From Thermoanaerobaculia bacterium (GTDB lineage: Bacteria; Acidobacteriota; Thermoanaerobaculia; Multivoradales; J023): 64,000 nt of DNA. Below, piece after piece: positions 1 through 7,442 of this stretch. The notes beneath the pieces were generated by a model. The model saw nothing but the letters and a program-made list of their open reading frames with translations, was not told the origin of the DNA and made no database searches. The first letter of the stretch is position 1. Each line of letters starts with the position of its first letter. A program made the translations under genes and the position numbers. Where the stretch lies: NCBI GenBank assembly GCA_030431255.1, contig JAUIJL010000029.1, positions 1 through 64,000 of the forward strand, in the 5' to 3' direction.

Positions 1-682
1 ATTTGCCTTCGATGGCTTGAAGGGCGGTCTTGATGTGACGGTTTTGTCCCGCTGGGAAACCGATCAGATTCCAGCCCGAGCACAACTGCCACGACGTGGT
101 CGCCGGAAGCTCGCCGGTCGACGGCAGAGACCCGGCTGTGATGGCGTCGAGCCACAGGCCTTGGGTGGGGCTGATCGTGGTGAGGGTGGAGCCAGACGGG
201 TTTGCCGAGTCGTAGACTTTCCACTTGTCAGCCGAGGAGTCGCAGGCGTCGTAGAACCAGACGGTCGAATAGCTACCGTCGATGGGTGCCAGCGCGTCGG
301 ATGGGGTGCTCACCGTCGGGGTTTCGGGGATCGAGATCAGGTTCCACGACGGCAGGAACGGAATCGTGTCCAGATTGGCTTTGGCGAAGGCCGTCGGTCC
401 AGTCGGAGTGCGGCCGGCTGAGGTGTCAGGCGTTTCAGAGCCGGCAAAGCTTGGAGGTGATGGTGGGATTGGGCGTGCTTTGGAGGACTGCTCAGCGAAA
501 ACGTCCGTCACCGTGGCTTCCGGAACCGGTGCAAAGCGTTTCGGCGGGGCCTCCGTTTGCGACACCGCCGTTGTTGGTGGGCCGAACAGGATCATCCAGA
601 GGCTGAGTAGCTGAGCTATGAAGTGTCTGAACTCAGGAGCGGGAAGGGTTTCGGTAGGTTCTTCACGGCGATAGGCGCTCAT
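1..682 (-). CDS. Secreted protein with WNLI repeats, partial (3' end off the window)
   Basis: An open frame runs from an ATG at 682 to the window edge without a stop, giving 227 codons of the N-terminal part. After a short charged start there is a hydrophobic stretch (about residues 20-45, with FIAQLLSLWMILFG) that looks like a signal peptide. A Pro/Thr/Ser-rich linker follows, then two related beta-type units marked by 'SWNLISIP' and 'GWNLIGFP'. Such WNLIS segments occur in large secreted or surface proteins of several phyla, but I cannot name the family. The + strand frames over this stretch are compositional shadows. The function is unknown, and the protein may be much longer. Confidence 0.6.
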   Translation of the reverse strand, partial: MSAYRREEPTETLPAPEFRHFIAQLLSLWMILFGPPTTAVSQTEAPPKRFAPVPEATVTDVFAEQSSKARPIPPSPPSFAGSETPDTSAGRTPTGPTAFAKANLDTIPFLPSWNLISIPETPTVSTPSDALAPIDGSYSTVWFYDACDSSADKWKVYDSANPSGSTLTTISPTQGLWLDAITAGSLPSTGELPATTSWQLCSGWNLIGFPAGQNRHIKTALQAIEGK

Positions 683-763
683 GGGGCATGGATCCTCGGG
701 ACTCGTTCCTCCAGACTCGCAGTATAACGGACTGAGAATTTCTGATCGAAACCGCTCAAACGG

Positions 764-797
764 AAAAGGGTTTCGGGCTCCCATGAGCCCGAAACCC
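764..797 (-). terminator. Intrinsic terminator of the DinB-like gene
   Basis: A perfect 13-bp stem (768-780 with 785-797, loop CCAT) is followed on the minus strand by TTTTCC. It lies 57 bp downstream of the DinB-like stop codon. It separates that gene from the truncated minus-strand gene beyond it. Confidence 0.85.
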
Positions 798-854
798 CCG
801 TCGGCCTGTCCAAGCCTGGGTGGGCCTCCATGCGGACGCCTCACCTTTGTCGGA

Positions 855-1349
855 TCACATGTAGGGCATCGGCGGAACTTTGTTCAGCAGCCGCGCGTAA
901 ACCGTGAGCGCTCCGCGATGGTGGGCCGTATGCTCGACGATGCCGGGGATCACGGTAGCCTTCGGCAAACCTCCCATCACCGGCCCTTCGGGCAGGGACG
1001 AGGCCCAGAAATCCTCGGATTTGGTCCGCAGCAGGTTGAGGGCGCGGCGGTACGACTCGTCCAGACGTGCCCGGGCTTCGTCCAAGGAGGTGATCTTCTG
1101 CGCTTCTTCATCCAAGGACTCGAAGTCCATGTTGAATCCCTCTTCGTTGAGGGTCGCGTCGATGAACCAGTCGATGGTTTGGGCGATGTGGGACACCTGA
1201 CCGGCGGTGGTCATGCACGCTTCCGTGGGTTTGAATCCGGAGTCGGCTTCCGTCAGGGTGCTGGTGGATCGGTTGAAGTAGGTCTGGGAACCTTCGAGGG
1301 AGGCGATCAAGGCGGGGATATTGACGGCGGAGAGAGTTTCAGTAGGCAT
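855..1349 (-). CDS. DinB/DUF1993-like protein
   Basis: A 164-residue all-helical protein of the DinB/YfiT four-helix-bundle superfamily (DUF1993-like). The pattern 'SHIAQTIDWF' near the middle and 'HTAHHRGALTVYARLL' near the C-terminus supply the histidines that usually bind a metal in this fold. Members are putative metal-dependent hydrolases or thiol transferases, and many have no assigned reaction. The start is set by a strong GAGGAG Shine-Dalgarno 6 nt before the ATG. The gene stands alone, with its own terminator downstream and the terpenoid operon ending about 100 bp upstream. Confidence 0.85.
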   Translation of the reverse strand: MPTETLSAVNIPALIASLEGSQTYFNRSTSTLTEADSGFKPTEACMTTAGQVSHIAQTIDWFIDATLNEEGFNMDFESLDEEAQKITSLDEARARLDESYRRALNLLRTKSEDFWASSLPEGPVMGGLPKATVIPGIVEHTAHHRGALTVYARLLNKVPPMPYM

Positions 1350-1430
1350 TTCGATCTCCTCGATATTGGGGTGACTCTTCAGACTGGCGTTAGCTCGCCC
1401 GTCGTGATGAAGGGATCTTAGGACTTACGC

Positions 1431-1448
1431 CTGACAGCAGAATGTCAG
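1431..1448. other. Small inverted repeat after the terpenoid operon
   Basis: CTGACA (1431-1436) pairs with TGTCAG (1443-1448), just past the last stop codon of the minus-strand operon. No T-run follows on that strand, so it is at best a weak terminator. Confidence 0.35.
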
Positions 1449-1455
1449 TAATTAT

Positions 1456-3339
1456 TTAGATGTTGCTCCCGGCTTTGACGCCCAGGGCGGACAAGGCAAA
1501 TGTGTGGGGGTAGAGCTGCTCGAAATACCAGAGATTGGCGAAATAAAAACCGATCGGGGCGGGCCGTTCAAAGCGGTCCGAATCCCAGGCGGAAACCAGG
1601 AATCGTAGGCCTCGATCAATCGCCTGCGGCTCGCTGGGAGCGCCATTTCCCTCCAGAGCTGAGATCGCCAGGGCGGTTTCCTCTACCGAGGACACCAGGC
1701 CTTTGTCACCGCCCCAACCACCGTCGGCGTTTTGAGCGTCGAGCAGGTATTGCCGAGCCGGCTCGGCCCAGGGACGATGCTCGGGGTCGGTAAGAGCCCG
1801 CAAGACCCTGGCGGTGCCGAAGACTTTGTTTTCCCGCTCGGGGGCGTCTTCGTGGCCGAACCAAAGCGGTACCCAGGAGCCGTCGGACCGTTGCTCCCGT
1901 TGTAGATAGCGGAGCATGCGGGCGACACATCGATCCAGCTTGCGCACTGTGGATTCGGAGAGGTGGGGGCGCCAGGCTTGCAGGGCTCGCAAGGCGTGAC
2001 CGCTCAGATCCGGGGCGCTGCTGTCGAACGGCAGGCGCGTCCAACCCCGGCAAAATGTGGGCATGCCTCCGTCGCGATTTTGTAAATCGATCAACCATTG
2101 GACCGCGGCTTCCGCGGCCAGCTTATCCTCGGCGTCGATCGGTCCGGGCTGGTGTTGTGCCAAGTGGTGCAGCGCCAAAAGCGCGCCGGCGGTATCGTCC
2201 GCGTCCGGCACCCCACCCGGGAGGTCGGTCCAAGCCCAACCTCCGGGATCGGCGCCGGTAAAGGGATGCCGGGCCTTATATTGCTGATTCAACAACCAAG
2301 CGTGGATCCGCTGCCGCTCCGCTTCGGGGACGTCGACCAGCCGACCGCTGTCTCCCAGGGCCTGCACCGAAAGGGTCGTGACCCACGTGGCGAGATCGAT
2401 GTCGATCGGCCAAGCGCCGTCCGGACGCACGGAGTCGCGAAGGAATTGCAGGCATTTCCCCGTGACCGGGTGCTCGTCCAGATCGGCGCCGACCAAGCTC
2501 AGGGTGACGAAGGCGGTCAGCGGGATGGCCTCCAGGAATCCGCCGCTCGACGGCAGGATGGACTCCAAGCGTCGCAACGTGCCGGCGCGGCAGGCATTTC
2601 GAATCCCGCGGGCTAAGGGATTGCGCGAGGGATTGCGGTGATGCTGTACCTGGCCGACGGCGATCAAAGCGGGCAGGGCGTAGCTCACTACCGGCAGACC
2701 GAGAAATCGAAATAGGGATTGGGGGAAGATCGCGAGCTCGAAGGGCAGTGCCGGCGGGCCGTGCCAAGCTTCGGGCTCGGGGCCGAGAACCCCGGCCAAG
2801 GCGGCGAGGGTCAGGATCGGCACGGAAAAGGTTTTGTCGTTGCCGTACAGGGATTCGACGGTGCTTTTTAGGGCCTCCGGCTCGAGACTGCCGGCGCGTT
2901 CGCGGATCCAGTCCTCGGCGCGCCGAATAGCTTCTTGCCGAGATCTCGTCTCGGAGCCATCTGACCCCGTTCTGAGGGCCGGGGCTTTGAGCGCCGCCCA
3001 AGCCAGCAGGGTGGTCGGCAAGTTGGTGGCGCTGCGCACGGTGTCGCCCCAGCCGCCGTCTTCGTTGGCGTGGGCGGCGAGCCAGTCGAGCCCGCCCTCG
3101 ACCCACTCGCGATGTTTTTGGCCGCCTTGGGCCTGATCGAAATAGCCCAGGGCGAAGGCGGCGACCGCGGTGGACAGCGCACTGGAGGAGAGACGACCCC
3201 GCCAATGGCCCGCGGAATGTCGACGGCCGAGCAGATCTCGGCTCAGCTCGTCCCGCACCCGGCGGACGTCATGCTCCAAAGAAGCTTCGGGCGTGGCGCT
3301 CACCGCACCACCGGTGCCGGCAGCCACAGCCGAGCTCAC
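1456..3339 (-). CDS. Squalene-hopene-cyclase-like class II terpene cyclase
   Basis: 627 residues, close to the length of bacterial squalene-hopene cyclases. The class II cyclase acid motif appears as DADDTA near residue 377, where bacterial SHCs carry D-x-D-D-T-A. Several QW-type repeats are visible: 'NEDGGWGD', 'RPDGAWPI', 'NRDGGMPT', 'RSDGSWVPLWFG' and 'NADGGWGG'. The C-terminal 'FANLWYFEQLYP' also fits. It probably protonates and cyclises a polyprenyl substrate at the membrane. The GTG start overlaps the stop of the upstream prenyltransferase-like gene by 4 nt (GTGA), so the two are translationally coupled. No other hopanoid (hpn) genes are in the window. The substrate need not be squalene, because a polyprenyl synthase is encoded in the same operon. 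Confidence 0.85.
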   Translation of the reverse strand: MSSAVAAGTGGAVSATPEASLEHDVRRVRDELSRDLLGRRHSAGHWRGRLSSSALSTAVAAFALGYFDQAQGGQKHREWVEGGLDWLAAHANEDGGWGDTVRSATNLPTTLLAWAALKAPALRTGSDGSETRSRQEAIRRAEDWIRERAGSLEPEALKSTVESLYGNDKTFSVPILTLAALAGVLGPEPEAWHGPPALPFELAIFPQSLFRFLGLPVVSYALPALIAVGQVQHHRNPSRNPLARGIRNACRAGTLRRLESILPSSGGFLEAIPLTAFVTLSLVGADLDEHPVTGKCLQFLRDSVRPDGAWPIDIDLATWVTTLSVQALGDSGRLVDVPEAERQRIHAWLLNQQYKARHPFTGADPGGWAWTDLPGGVPDADDTAGALLALHHLAQHQPGPIDAEDKLAAEAAVQWLIDLQNRDGGMPTFCRGWTRLPFDSSAPDLSGHALRALQAWRPHLSESTVRKLDRCVARMLRYLQREQRSDGSWVPLWFGHEDAPERENKVFGTARVLRALTDPEHRPWAEPARQYLLDAQNADGGWGGDKGLVSSVEETALAISALEGNGAPSEPQAIDRGLRFLVSAWDSDRFERPAPIGFYFANLWYFEQLYPHTFALSALGVKAGSNI

Positions 3340-4232
3340 GAGCCGAGCACGCTCAGATGGCCGAGCGCCAGGAGGCCGTAGAAGGTGTACTCACAATCGA
3401 CGTCGTCGTCCGCCCAATGACCGTGGAACGCTCCCCGGTTGGTCCACAAGGAATCGACGAAGTCGAGGGTGGATTCCAAGTGATCGTCCGGCGGCTGACC
3501 CAAGGAGGAAAGCGCGTGCAGGGCGACGGCCGTCGACAGCAGATCCGGCATCGGGGCTCCTTCGGCCGCCAGGAATCCGCCCTGGCGATGCCGTCGTCGG
3601 CGGAGCCAAGAGACGGTTTGGGGATGCGCTTCGCCGCCGAGCCGACGCAGCATGACCGCCGCCGCCGCGGTGGTGGGCGTGGTGGCTACGGGCATGTCCG
3701 GGCTGGTGGCATAACCCCCATCGTCGAGGGCGTTGCGCAAGACGAAGTCGACGGTGGCTTCGGGATCGGGCATGGGAATGCCCAGATCCTCGTGGGCGCC
3801 GAGGGCGAGAAAGGTGCCGTAGACCGATCCGCCCGTTTCCTCTGGGGTGGCCGCCCAGCCACCGTCGTCCCGCTGGAACGACGCCAAATGCCGTCGCCAA
3901 GGGGTTTCTCCGTGGTCTTGGCTCGGATCGTAGAGGTCGGACTCCGTGAATGCTCTTATCCAGCAAGAGAAGTGCACCAAGTCCAATTCCGTGCCGTGTC
4001 CGTGTCGACGGACCAAGGGAGACATACGCTCCGGCGCCACGGGCATGTCCAACGCTTTACAGGCATCTAGGCCGAAGACCGTGTAGTAGAGGTCGCTCTC
4101 TCCGTCGCGATCGCCGAATCCTCCGTCGTCGGCGTAGCAGGTGAGCAGGAAATCTCGGACTAAGTCGGTCGCCTCACCCAGCAGCTGCGGTGACAACTTC
4201 GCCACCTGCAACATTTCGAGTCTCGTGCTCAC
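3336..4232 (-). CDS. Prenyltransferase/squalene-oxidase repeat protein, short alpha-toroid
   Basis: 298 residues made of alpha/alpha-toroid repeats: 'YADDGGFGDRDG', 'QRDDGGWAATPE', 'ALDDGGYATS' and 'RRHRQGGFLA'. The C-terminal 'DVDCEYTFYGLLALGHL' resembles the zinc-ligand end of protein prenyltransferase beta subunits. It lacks the DxDDTA acid motif of class II cyclases, so it may be a prenyl-binding partner or a transferase rather than a second cyclase. A GTG start at 4232 has a GAGGGG site 7 nt upstream and lies 59 nt inside the polyprenyl synthase gene; ATG 4214 is an alternative. Its stop overlaps the cyclase start. Confidence 0.7.
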   Translation of the reverse strand: MSTRLEMLQVAKLSPQLLGEATDLVRDFLLTCYADDGGFGDRDGESDLYYTVFGLDACKALDMPVAPERMSPLVRRHGHGTELDLVHFSCWIRAFTESDLYDPSQDHGETPWRRHLASFQRDDGGWAATPEETGGSVYGTFLALGAHEDLGIPMPDPEATVDFVLRNALDDGGYATSPDMPVATTPTTAAAAVMLRRLGGEAHPQTVSWLRRRRHRQGGFLAAEGAPMPDLLSTAVALHALSSLGQPPDDHLESTLDFVDSLWTNRGAFHGHWADDDVDCEYTFYGLLALGHLSVLGS

Positions 4233-5892
4233 TGCACCACCCCTCGATTTTCAATTCATCGAAGATTTTGCCGACAACCCTGCGCAACAAACCTTTGACA
4301 TTGGCGTTGTCGAGGCCGCGCAAGGAGCGGATCGCTTCGTCTTTGTAGGCCTGGTAGAGCTCGGTCGAGCGTTCCGTGGCTTCCAGGGATTCCAGCAATT
4401 GGTGGATGGCTTCCGCCTCACCACCCTGGATCCAAGCTTGGGTCACCGCCGCGCGCTGATCTTTTTTCGCGGTCTGATGGGCGATGGACCAAGGAATGGT
4501 CGGACGGACTTCCGGAGCCTCGCCGGCCTCGCGGGCCGCTTGCAGATCGTCGAGATCGTCGCGGATCTGATAGGCGACACCCAGGGCGTCGCTAAAAGCG
4601 TCGAGGGCCGTGTGCATGGGCTCGTCGGCACCGCCGAGCACGGCGCCGATGCGCAGGGCGGTGGAGAAGGCGGGCGCGGTTTTACCCCGGAAAATGGCCA
4701 CCACTTCTTGGGGACGCAAGGGTTTGGGGTTCTTGGTCCACATCAGCTCCTCGCCCTGGCCGACGGAGAGGGAGCGATGACCGGCCGCGGCCAAACGCAG
4801 CATCTCGGCGCGACGATTTGCCGGTGCGTCCGACTCCGCCAGCAGGCGATAGCCTTCGCCCAACAAGAAGTCGCCCAGGTTGAGGGCCACCGGCACGCCG
4901 TGGCTCTCGTGCAGCGTTTTGCCACCGTAGCGCTCGGTGTCGTCGTCCTCGATATCGTCGTGAATCAACGACGCCTTGTGGAAGCATTCGACGGAAATCG
5001 CCACCCGGCGAAGATCGTCGGTCAGCTCGTCGAAGGGCTGGGGCTCGTCGAGCAAGGCTTGGTAAACGGCCACGGTCAGGAACGGCCGCCAGCGCTTGCC
5101 GCCTTCCGCCAGCCACTTCTGCCCGAGCCTTTCGGTTTCCGTGCTCGGCTCGCCCAGGAGACGGGCCAGGGCGGCGGGCTCGAACCAGCTGTCGACCTCG
5201 TCACGCAGGCCGCCGAGATCGAGACGGCGGGTCCTGTCCTCGGAGGTCAGGTGCACGGAATCCCAGACCCAGTCGAGATCGACGTTGGTGTCGATGCAAT
5301 CGTCTTGCAGCAGGGGTAAGGCAATGCCGGGGATCGCCGCGGCCTCCATGTAGCCGTAGACCTTCTCCAGCACGTTCAGGCAGCTGACGCCGACGATCGC
5401 CTCGATCTGACCGGTTTCGATGATCGCCATGACGATGGGTGAGCCTTCGGCCACCAGCACCGCGTAACCCATGCGCTCCGCTTCTTCCTGCAGATCCTCG
5501 ATCGAGCACAAGCCGCATTTTTTGCACAGCAGCCCGAGCTCGTCGAACGGTGCCGGGCATTTATCCTCGACCCGCATGCACTTCGGCAGCAGCAACAGCC
5601 GACGCTCGAAGGGAATCGCGGCGAGGGAGTCACGCCACAGCTCGTTGTTGATGATCAGGGCAATGAATTCTTTGTGGGCCACATCGAAGCCGAAGCGATC
5701 GCAAATCACCTCGGCTTCCTGGCGCAGCTCGTCCATGGGCATGGGCGGAACCAGCTGAGAGCCGTCCAAATAGGTGCGAACTTTGCTCAACACCAAGTCG
5801 CGCTCGGCCTTGGTCGGCGGGATCTCCGGCTGAACCGGGCGATCCGGCCGCTCGTGCATGATCTTGGGCAATCCGACGATGGGAAGGCTCAT
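4174..5892 (-). CDS. DUF116 - trans-polyprenyl diphosphate synthase fusion
   Basis: 572 residues in two parts. Residues about 40-205 match DUF116: 'LLLPKCMR', a cysteine group 'CKKCGLCS', then 'GSPIVMAIIETG' and 'DDCIDTNVD'. Residues about 225-550 are an all-trans polyprenyl diphosphate synthase with the first Asp-rich motif DDIEDDD near residue 310 and the second RDDLDD near 441, which chelate Mg for chain elongation from allylic diphosphate and IPP. The polyprenyl synthase is normally a separate protein of 300-350 residues. The cysteines of the DUF116 part could hold an Fe-S cluster or zinc. An AGGAG site 8 nt before the ATG fixes the start. It presumably makes the isoprenoid used by the two downstream toroid proteins. 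Confidence 0.85.
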   Translation of the reverse strand: MSLPIVGLPKIMHERPDRPVQPEIPPTKAERDLVLSKVRTYLDGSQLVPPMPMDELRQEAEVICDRFGFDVAHKEFIALIINNELWRDSLAAIPFERRLLLLPKCMRVEDKCPAPFDELGLLCKKCGLCSIEDLQEEAERMGYAVLVAEGSPIVMAIIETGQIEAIVGVSCLNVLEKVYGYMEAAAIPGIALPLLQDDCIDTNVDLDWVWDSVHLTSEDRTRRLDLGGLRDEVDSWFEPAALARLLGEPSTETERLGQKWLAEGGKRWRPFLTVAVYQALLDEPQPFDELTDDLRRVAISVECFHKASLIHDDIEDDDTERYGGKTLHESHGVPVALNLGDFLLGEGYRLLAESDAPANRRAEMLRLAAAGHRSLSVGQGEELMWTKNPKPLRPQEVVAIFRGKTAPAFSTALRIGAVLGGADEPMHTALDAFSDALGVAYQIRDDLDDLQAAREAGEAPEVRPTIPWSIAHQTAKKDQRAAVTQAWIQGGEAEAIHQLLESLEATERSTELYQAYKDEAIRSLRGLDNANVKGLLRRVVGKIFDELKIEGWCSEHETRNVAGGEVVTAAAG

Positions 5893-5978
5893 GGGGACGA
5901 CTCCTGGCAGTGTGATGGGTTGGCGAAAAAAATGGGCGACAAAGCGAGCTCGGGTCCGACGAGATCGTCCTTCTGAAT

Positions 5979-6062
5979 GTAGGGTCGGGGCTTGCCCCCG
6001 ACCGTTTCCGCATCGGCTCGGCTTGGCCTCGCCTCACGGGCGGAGACAAGCCCCGCCCCTAC
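5979..6062. repeat. REPIN-like pair of inverted GC-rich hairpins
   Basis: Two hairpins lie in opposite orientation between the ferredoxin and polyprenyl-synthase genes. The first has stem GGTCGGGG/CCCCGACC (5983-6003) and the second GGGCGG/CCGCCC (6038-6058). They are flanked by GTAGGG at the left end and CCCTAC at the right, and the two ends are about 80% alike as inverted copies. This layout matches REP doublets spread by RAYT transposases. Only one copy is visible in this window. Confidence 0.6.
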
Positions 6063-6072
6063 GCTAGGAATC

Positions 6073-6939
6073 CTAGTTCTCATCCTCACCTCCCATGCGC
6101 GCTTCGGCCTTGGCGCGAATCGCTTCGGCGGTGGGTAGCTGGGCGAGCACATCGTCGGGAATGTCGAGCTGCTCCTTGAGCTTCGCCAGGCAGCGCTGGC
6201 GCTCTTTGAGGGCTCGATCCTCGTCGCGCTCCTTGGAAAAGCGAGAGGTCGCGTGAGTTGAGCGTTGACGCAACATGCTGTAGATGTCACCGCCCAGAAG
6301 CGACGAGATGTCGGTCTTCATCTTTTCCCGGGCCAGATCGGCGTCTTGAACTACGTCGCCGTTGATCGGACCGTTTTTGTATTTCGGGAAGAGGATCGCC
6401 ACCTCGGGGCACACCCGGGAACAAGCCGGACAATTGGTTTTGCACTTTTCCGGATGTTTGACGTCGATTTGTTTCTCGGCGTCGACGTCGTACACCCCGA
6501 AGAGGCAAAAGCTCAAGCATTGCATGCAGTTGGTGCAACGGTCGTAGTCGATGACCGGAAACCAGGGCTTCCACTCACCGGCCGGCTCGCCGTTCGCCTC
6601 GGTTTGGACGAGGCCCAGCACCGCCTCGTTTTCGAGCCCGGCGATGCCGCGGAAGCGGGCCTCGATATCGCCTTCGAGGGATTCGGTTTGCACCTCGCCG
6701 GGATGCTCGCCCTGGCGTAGCACCACCAAATCCTCGGCATCGTCCAACGGCGCCACGGGACCTTGACCGGCGCGGGTTACGGCCACCCCGGCTTCCAGCA
6801 GAGCCGACAGCACCTCGTAGCGACTTTCGTGGTCGACCTCGACATCGGTGGGGTCGAGAATCACCCGCTGTCGCTCCACCGTCATGGGATTGGAGCTCGG
6901 ACGATTCAAGCTCATGGGGTCGGGGGCGATCATGCTCAT
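6073..6939 (-). CDS. Two-[4Fe-4S] ferredoxin-like protein
   Basis: 288 residues with two cysteine sets: Cys135, 138, 141, 145 (CTNCMQCLSFC) and Cys166, 170, 173, 177 (CKTNCPACSRVC). Each is followed by a typical ferredoxin turn, so two [4Fe-4S] clusters are expected. The first 130 residues and the charged C-terminal 100 residues match no family I recognise. The ATG follows a strong AGGAGG site and overlaps the previous stop (ATGA). It probably delivers electrons to the radical SAM or HdrA-like partner in this operon. A 180-bp gap containing a REPIN-like element separates it from the downstream polyprenyl synthase gene, the only sizeable gap in the operon. Confidence 0.75.
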   Translation of the reverse strand: MSMIAPDPMSLNRPSSNPMTVERQRVILDPTDVEVDHESRYEVLSALLEAGVAVTRAGQGPVAPLDDAEDLVVLRQGEHPGEVQTESLEGDIEARFRGIAGLENEAVLGLVQTEANGEPAGEWKPWFPVIDYDRCTNCMQCLSFCLFGVYDVDAEKQIDVKHPEKCKTNCPACSRVCPEVAILFPKYKNGPINGDVVQDADLAREKMKTDISSLLGGDIYSMLRQRSTHATSRFSKERDEDRALKERQRCLAKLKEQLDIPDDVLAQLPTAEAIRAKAEARMGGEDEN

Positions 6940-7442
6940 GGAGAAACCTCCTCACTGGCGGTGGTCGCGGGCCGGTTGCCTTCTGCGGTTGGCGGTGCTG
7001 CGGTGGCGGAATCTGTTGCGGTCTCGGGCTCGGAGCCGTCCTCCTGGGGCTCGGGGTGGGGTGCCAGTCCCAAGTCGCCGAGGATCGACGCGGCGGAGTC
7101 GGCCCGCATGTTGTGGATCCGTACCCCGTCTTCCGCCAGGGGAGACTCCGCGGCGTGGAAGAGCCAGCGCACGGCGCGGGGGTAGCAGGCCACGATGTCG
7201 ACGTCCCCTTGGCCCGGGTCGGCGAGCTTTTTCAGGCTCGGGTCGCAGCGTGCGGCCAGCTCACAGAGGTCGGGCACGGCGTCGAAGGCGCGGCCGGACT
7301 CGGCCAAGGCTTTGAGCACCTCACCCTTGACGTCCTGGGGCACGACCCGGGAATACGCACAATGGCAATAGAGCAGGCGGTTGCCGCCGGAAGCTCCGGC
7401 GGCGTCCGCCGGAGCGGTGGTTGGATTCGTGGGATCGCTCAT
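6936..7442 (-). CDS. Small cysteine-rich protein resembling the HdrA N-terminal domain
   Basis: 168 residues. The pattern Cys26-His-Cys28 ('YCHCAYS'), Cys60, Cys66 and then 'DIVACYPRAVRWLF' with Cys86 resembles the N-terminal cluster-binding part of heterodisulfide reductase subunit A (CHCG ... C ... VVASCSPRxHE). No flavin-binding Rossmann motif is present, so this would be only that domain. The C-terminal 40 residues are acidic and Ala/Thr-rich, probably disordered. Its ATG overlaps the CobW stop (ATGA) and its stop overlaps the ferredoxin start. The HdrA likeness is inferred from the motif pattern, and the protein could be an unrelated Fe-S or Zn protein. Confidence 0.6.
   Translation of the reverse strand: MSDPTNPTTAPADAAGASGGNRLLYCHCAYSRVVPQDVKGEVLKALAESGRAFDAVPDLCELAARCDPSLKKLADPGQGDVDIVACYPRAVRWLFHAAESPLAEDGVRIHNMRADSAASILGDLGLAPHPEPQEDGSEPETATDSATAAPPTAEGNRPATTASEEVSP

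Noticed and set aside
4141-5319. 392-codon + strand frame as a gene
   Set aside because: It is antisense to the polyprenyl synthase gene, whose motifs are intact; high G+C makes long antisense frames common.
1456-5892. Standard hopanoid biosynthesis cluster
   Set aside because: No hpnC/D/E, hpnG, hpnH-like or shc-linked transporter genes are here, and the neighbours are Fe-S and lipoyl-type proteins.
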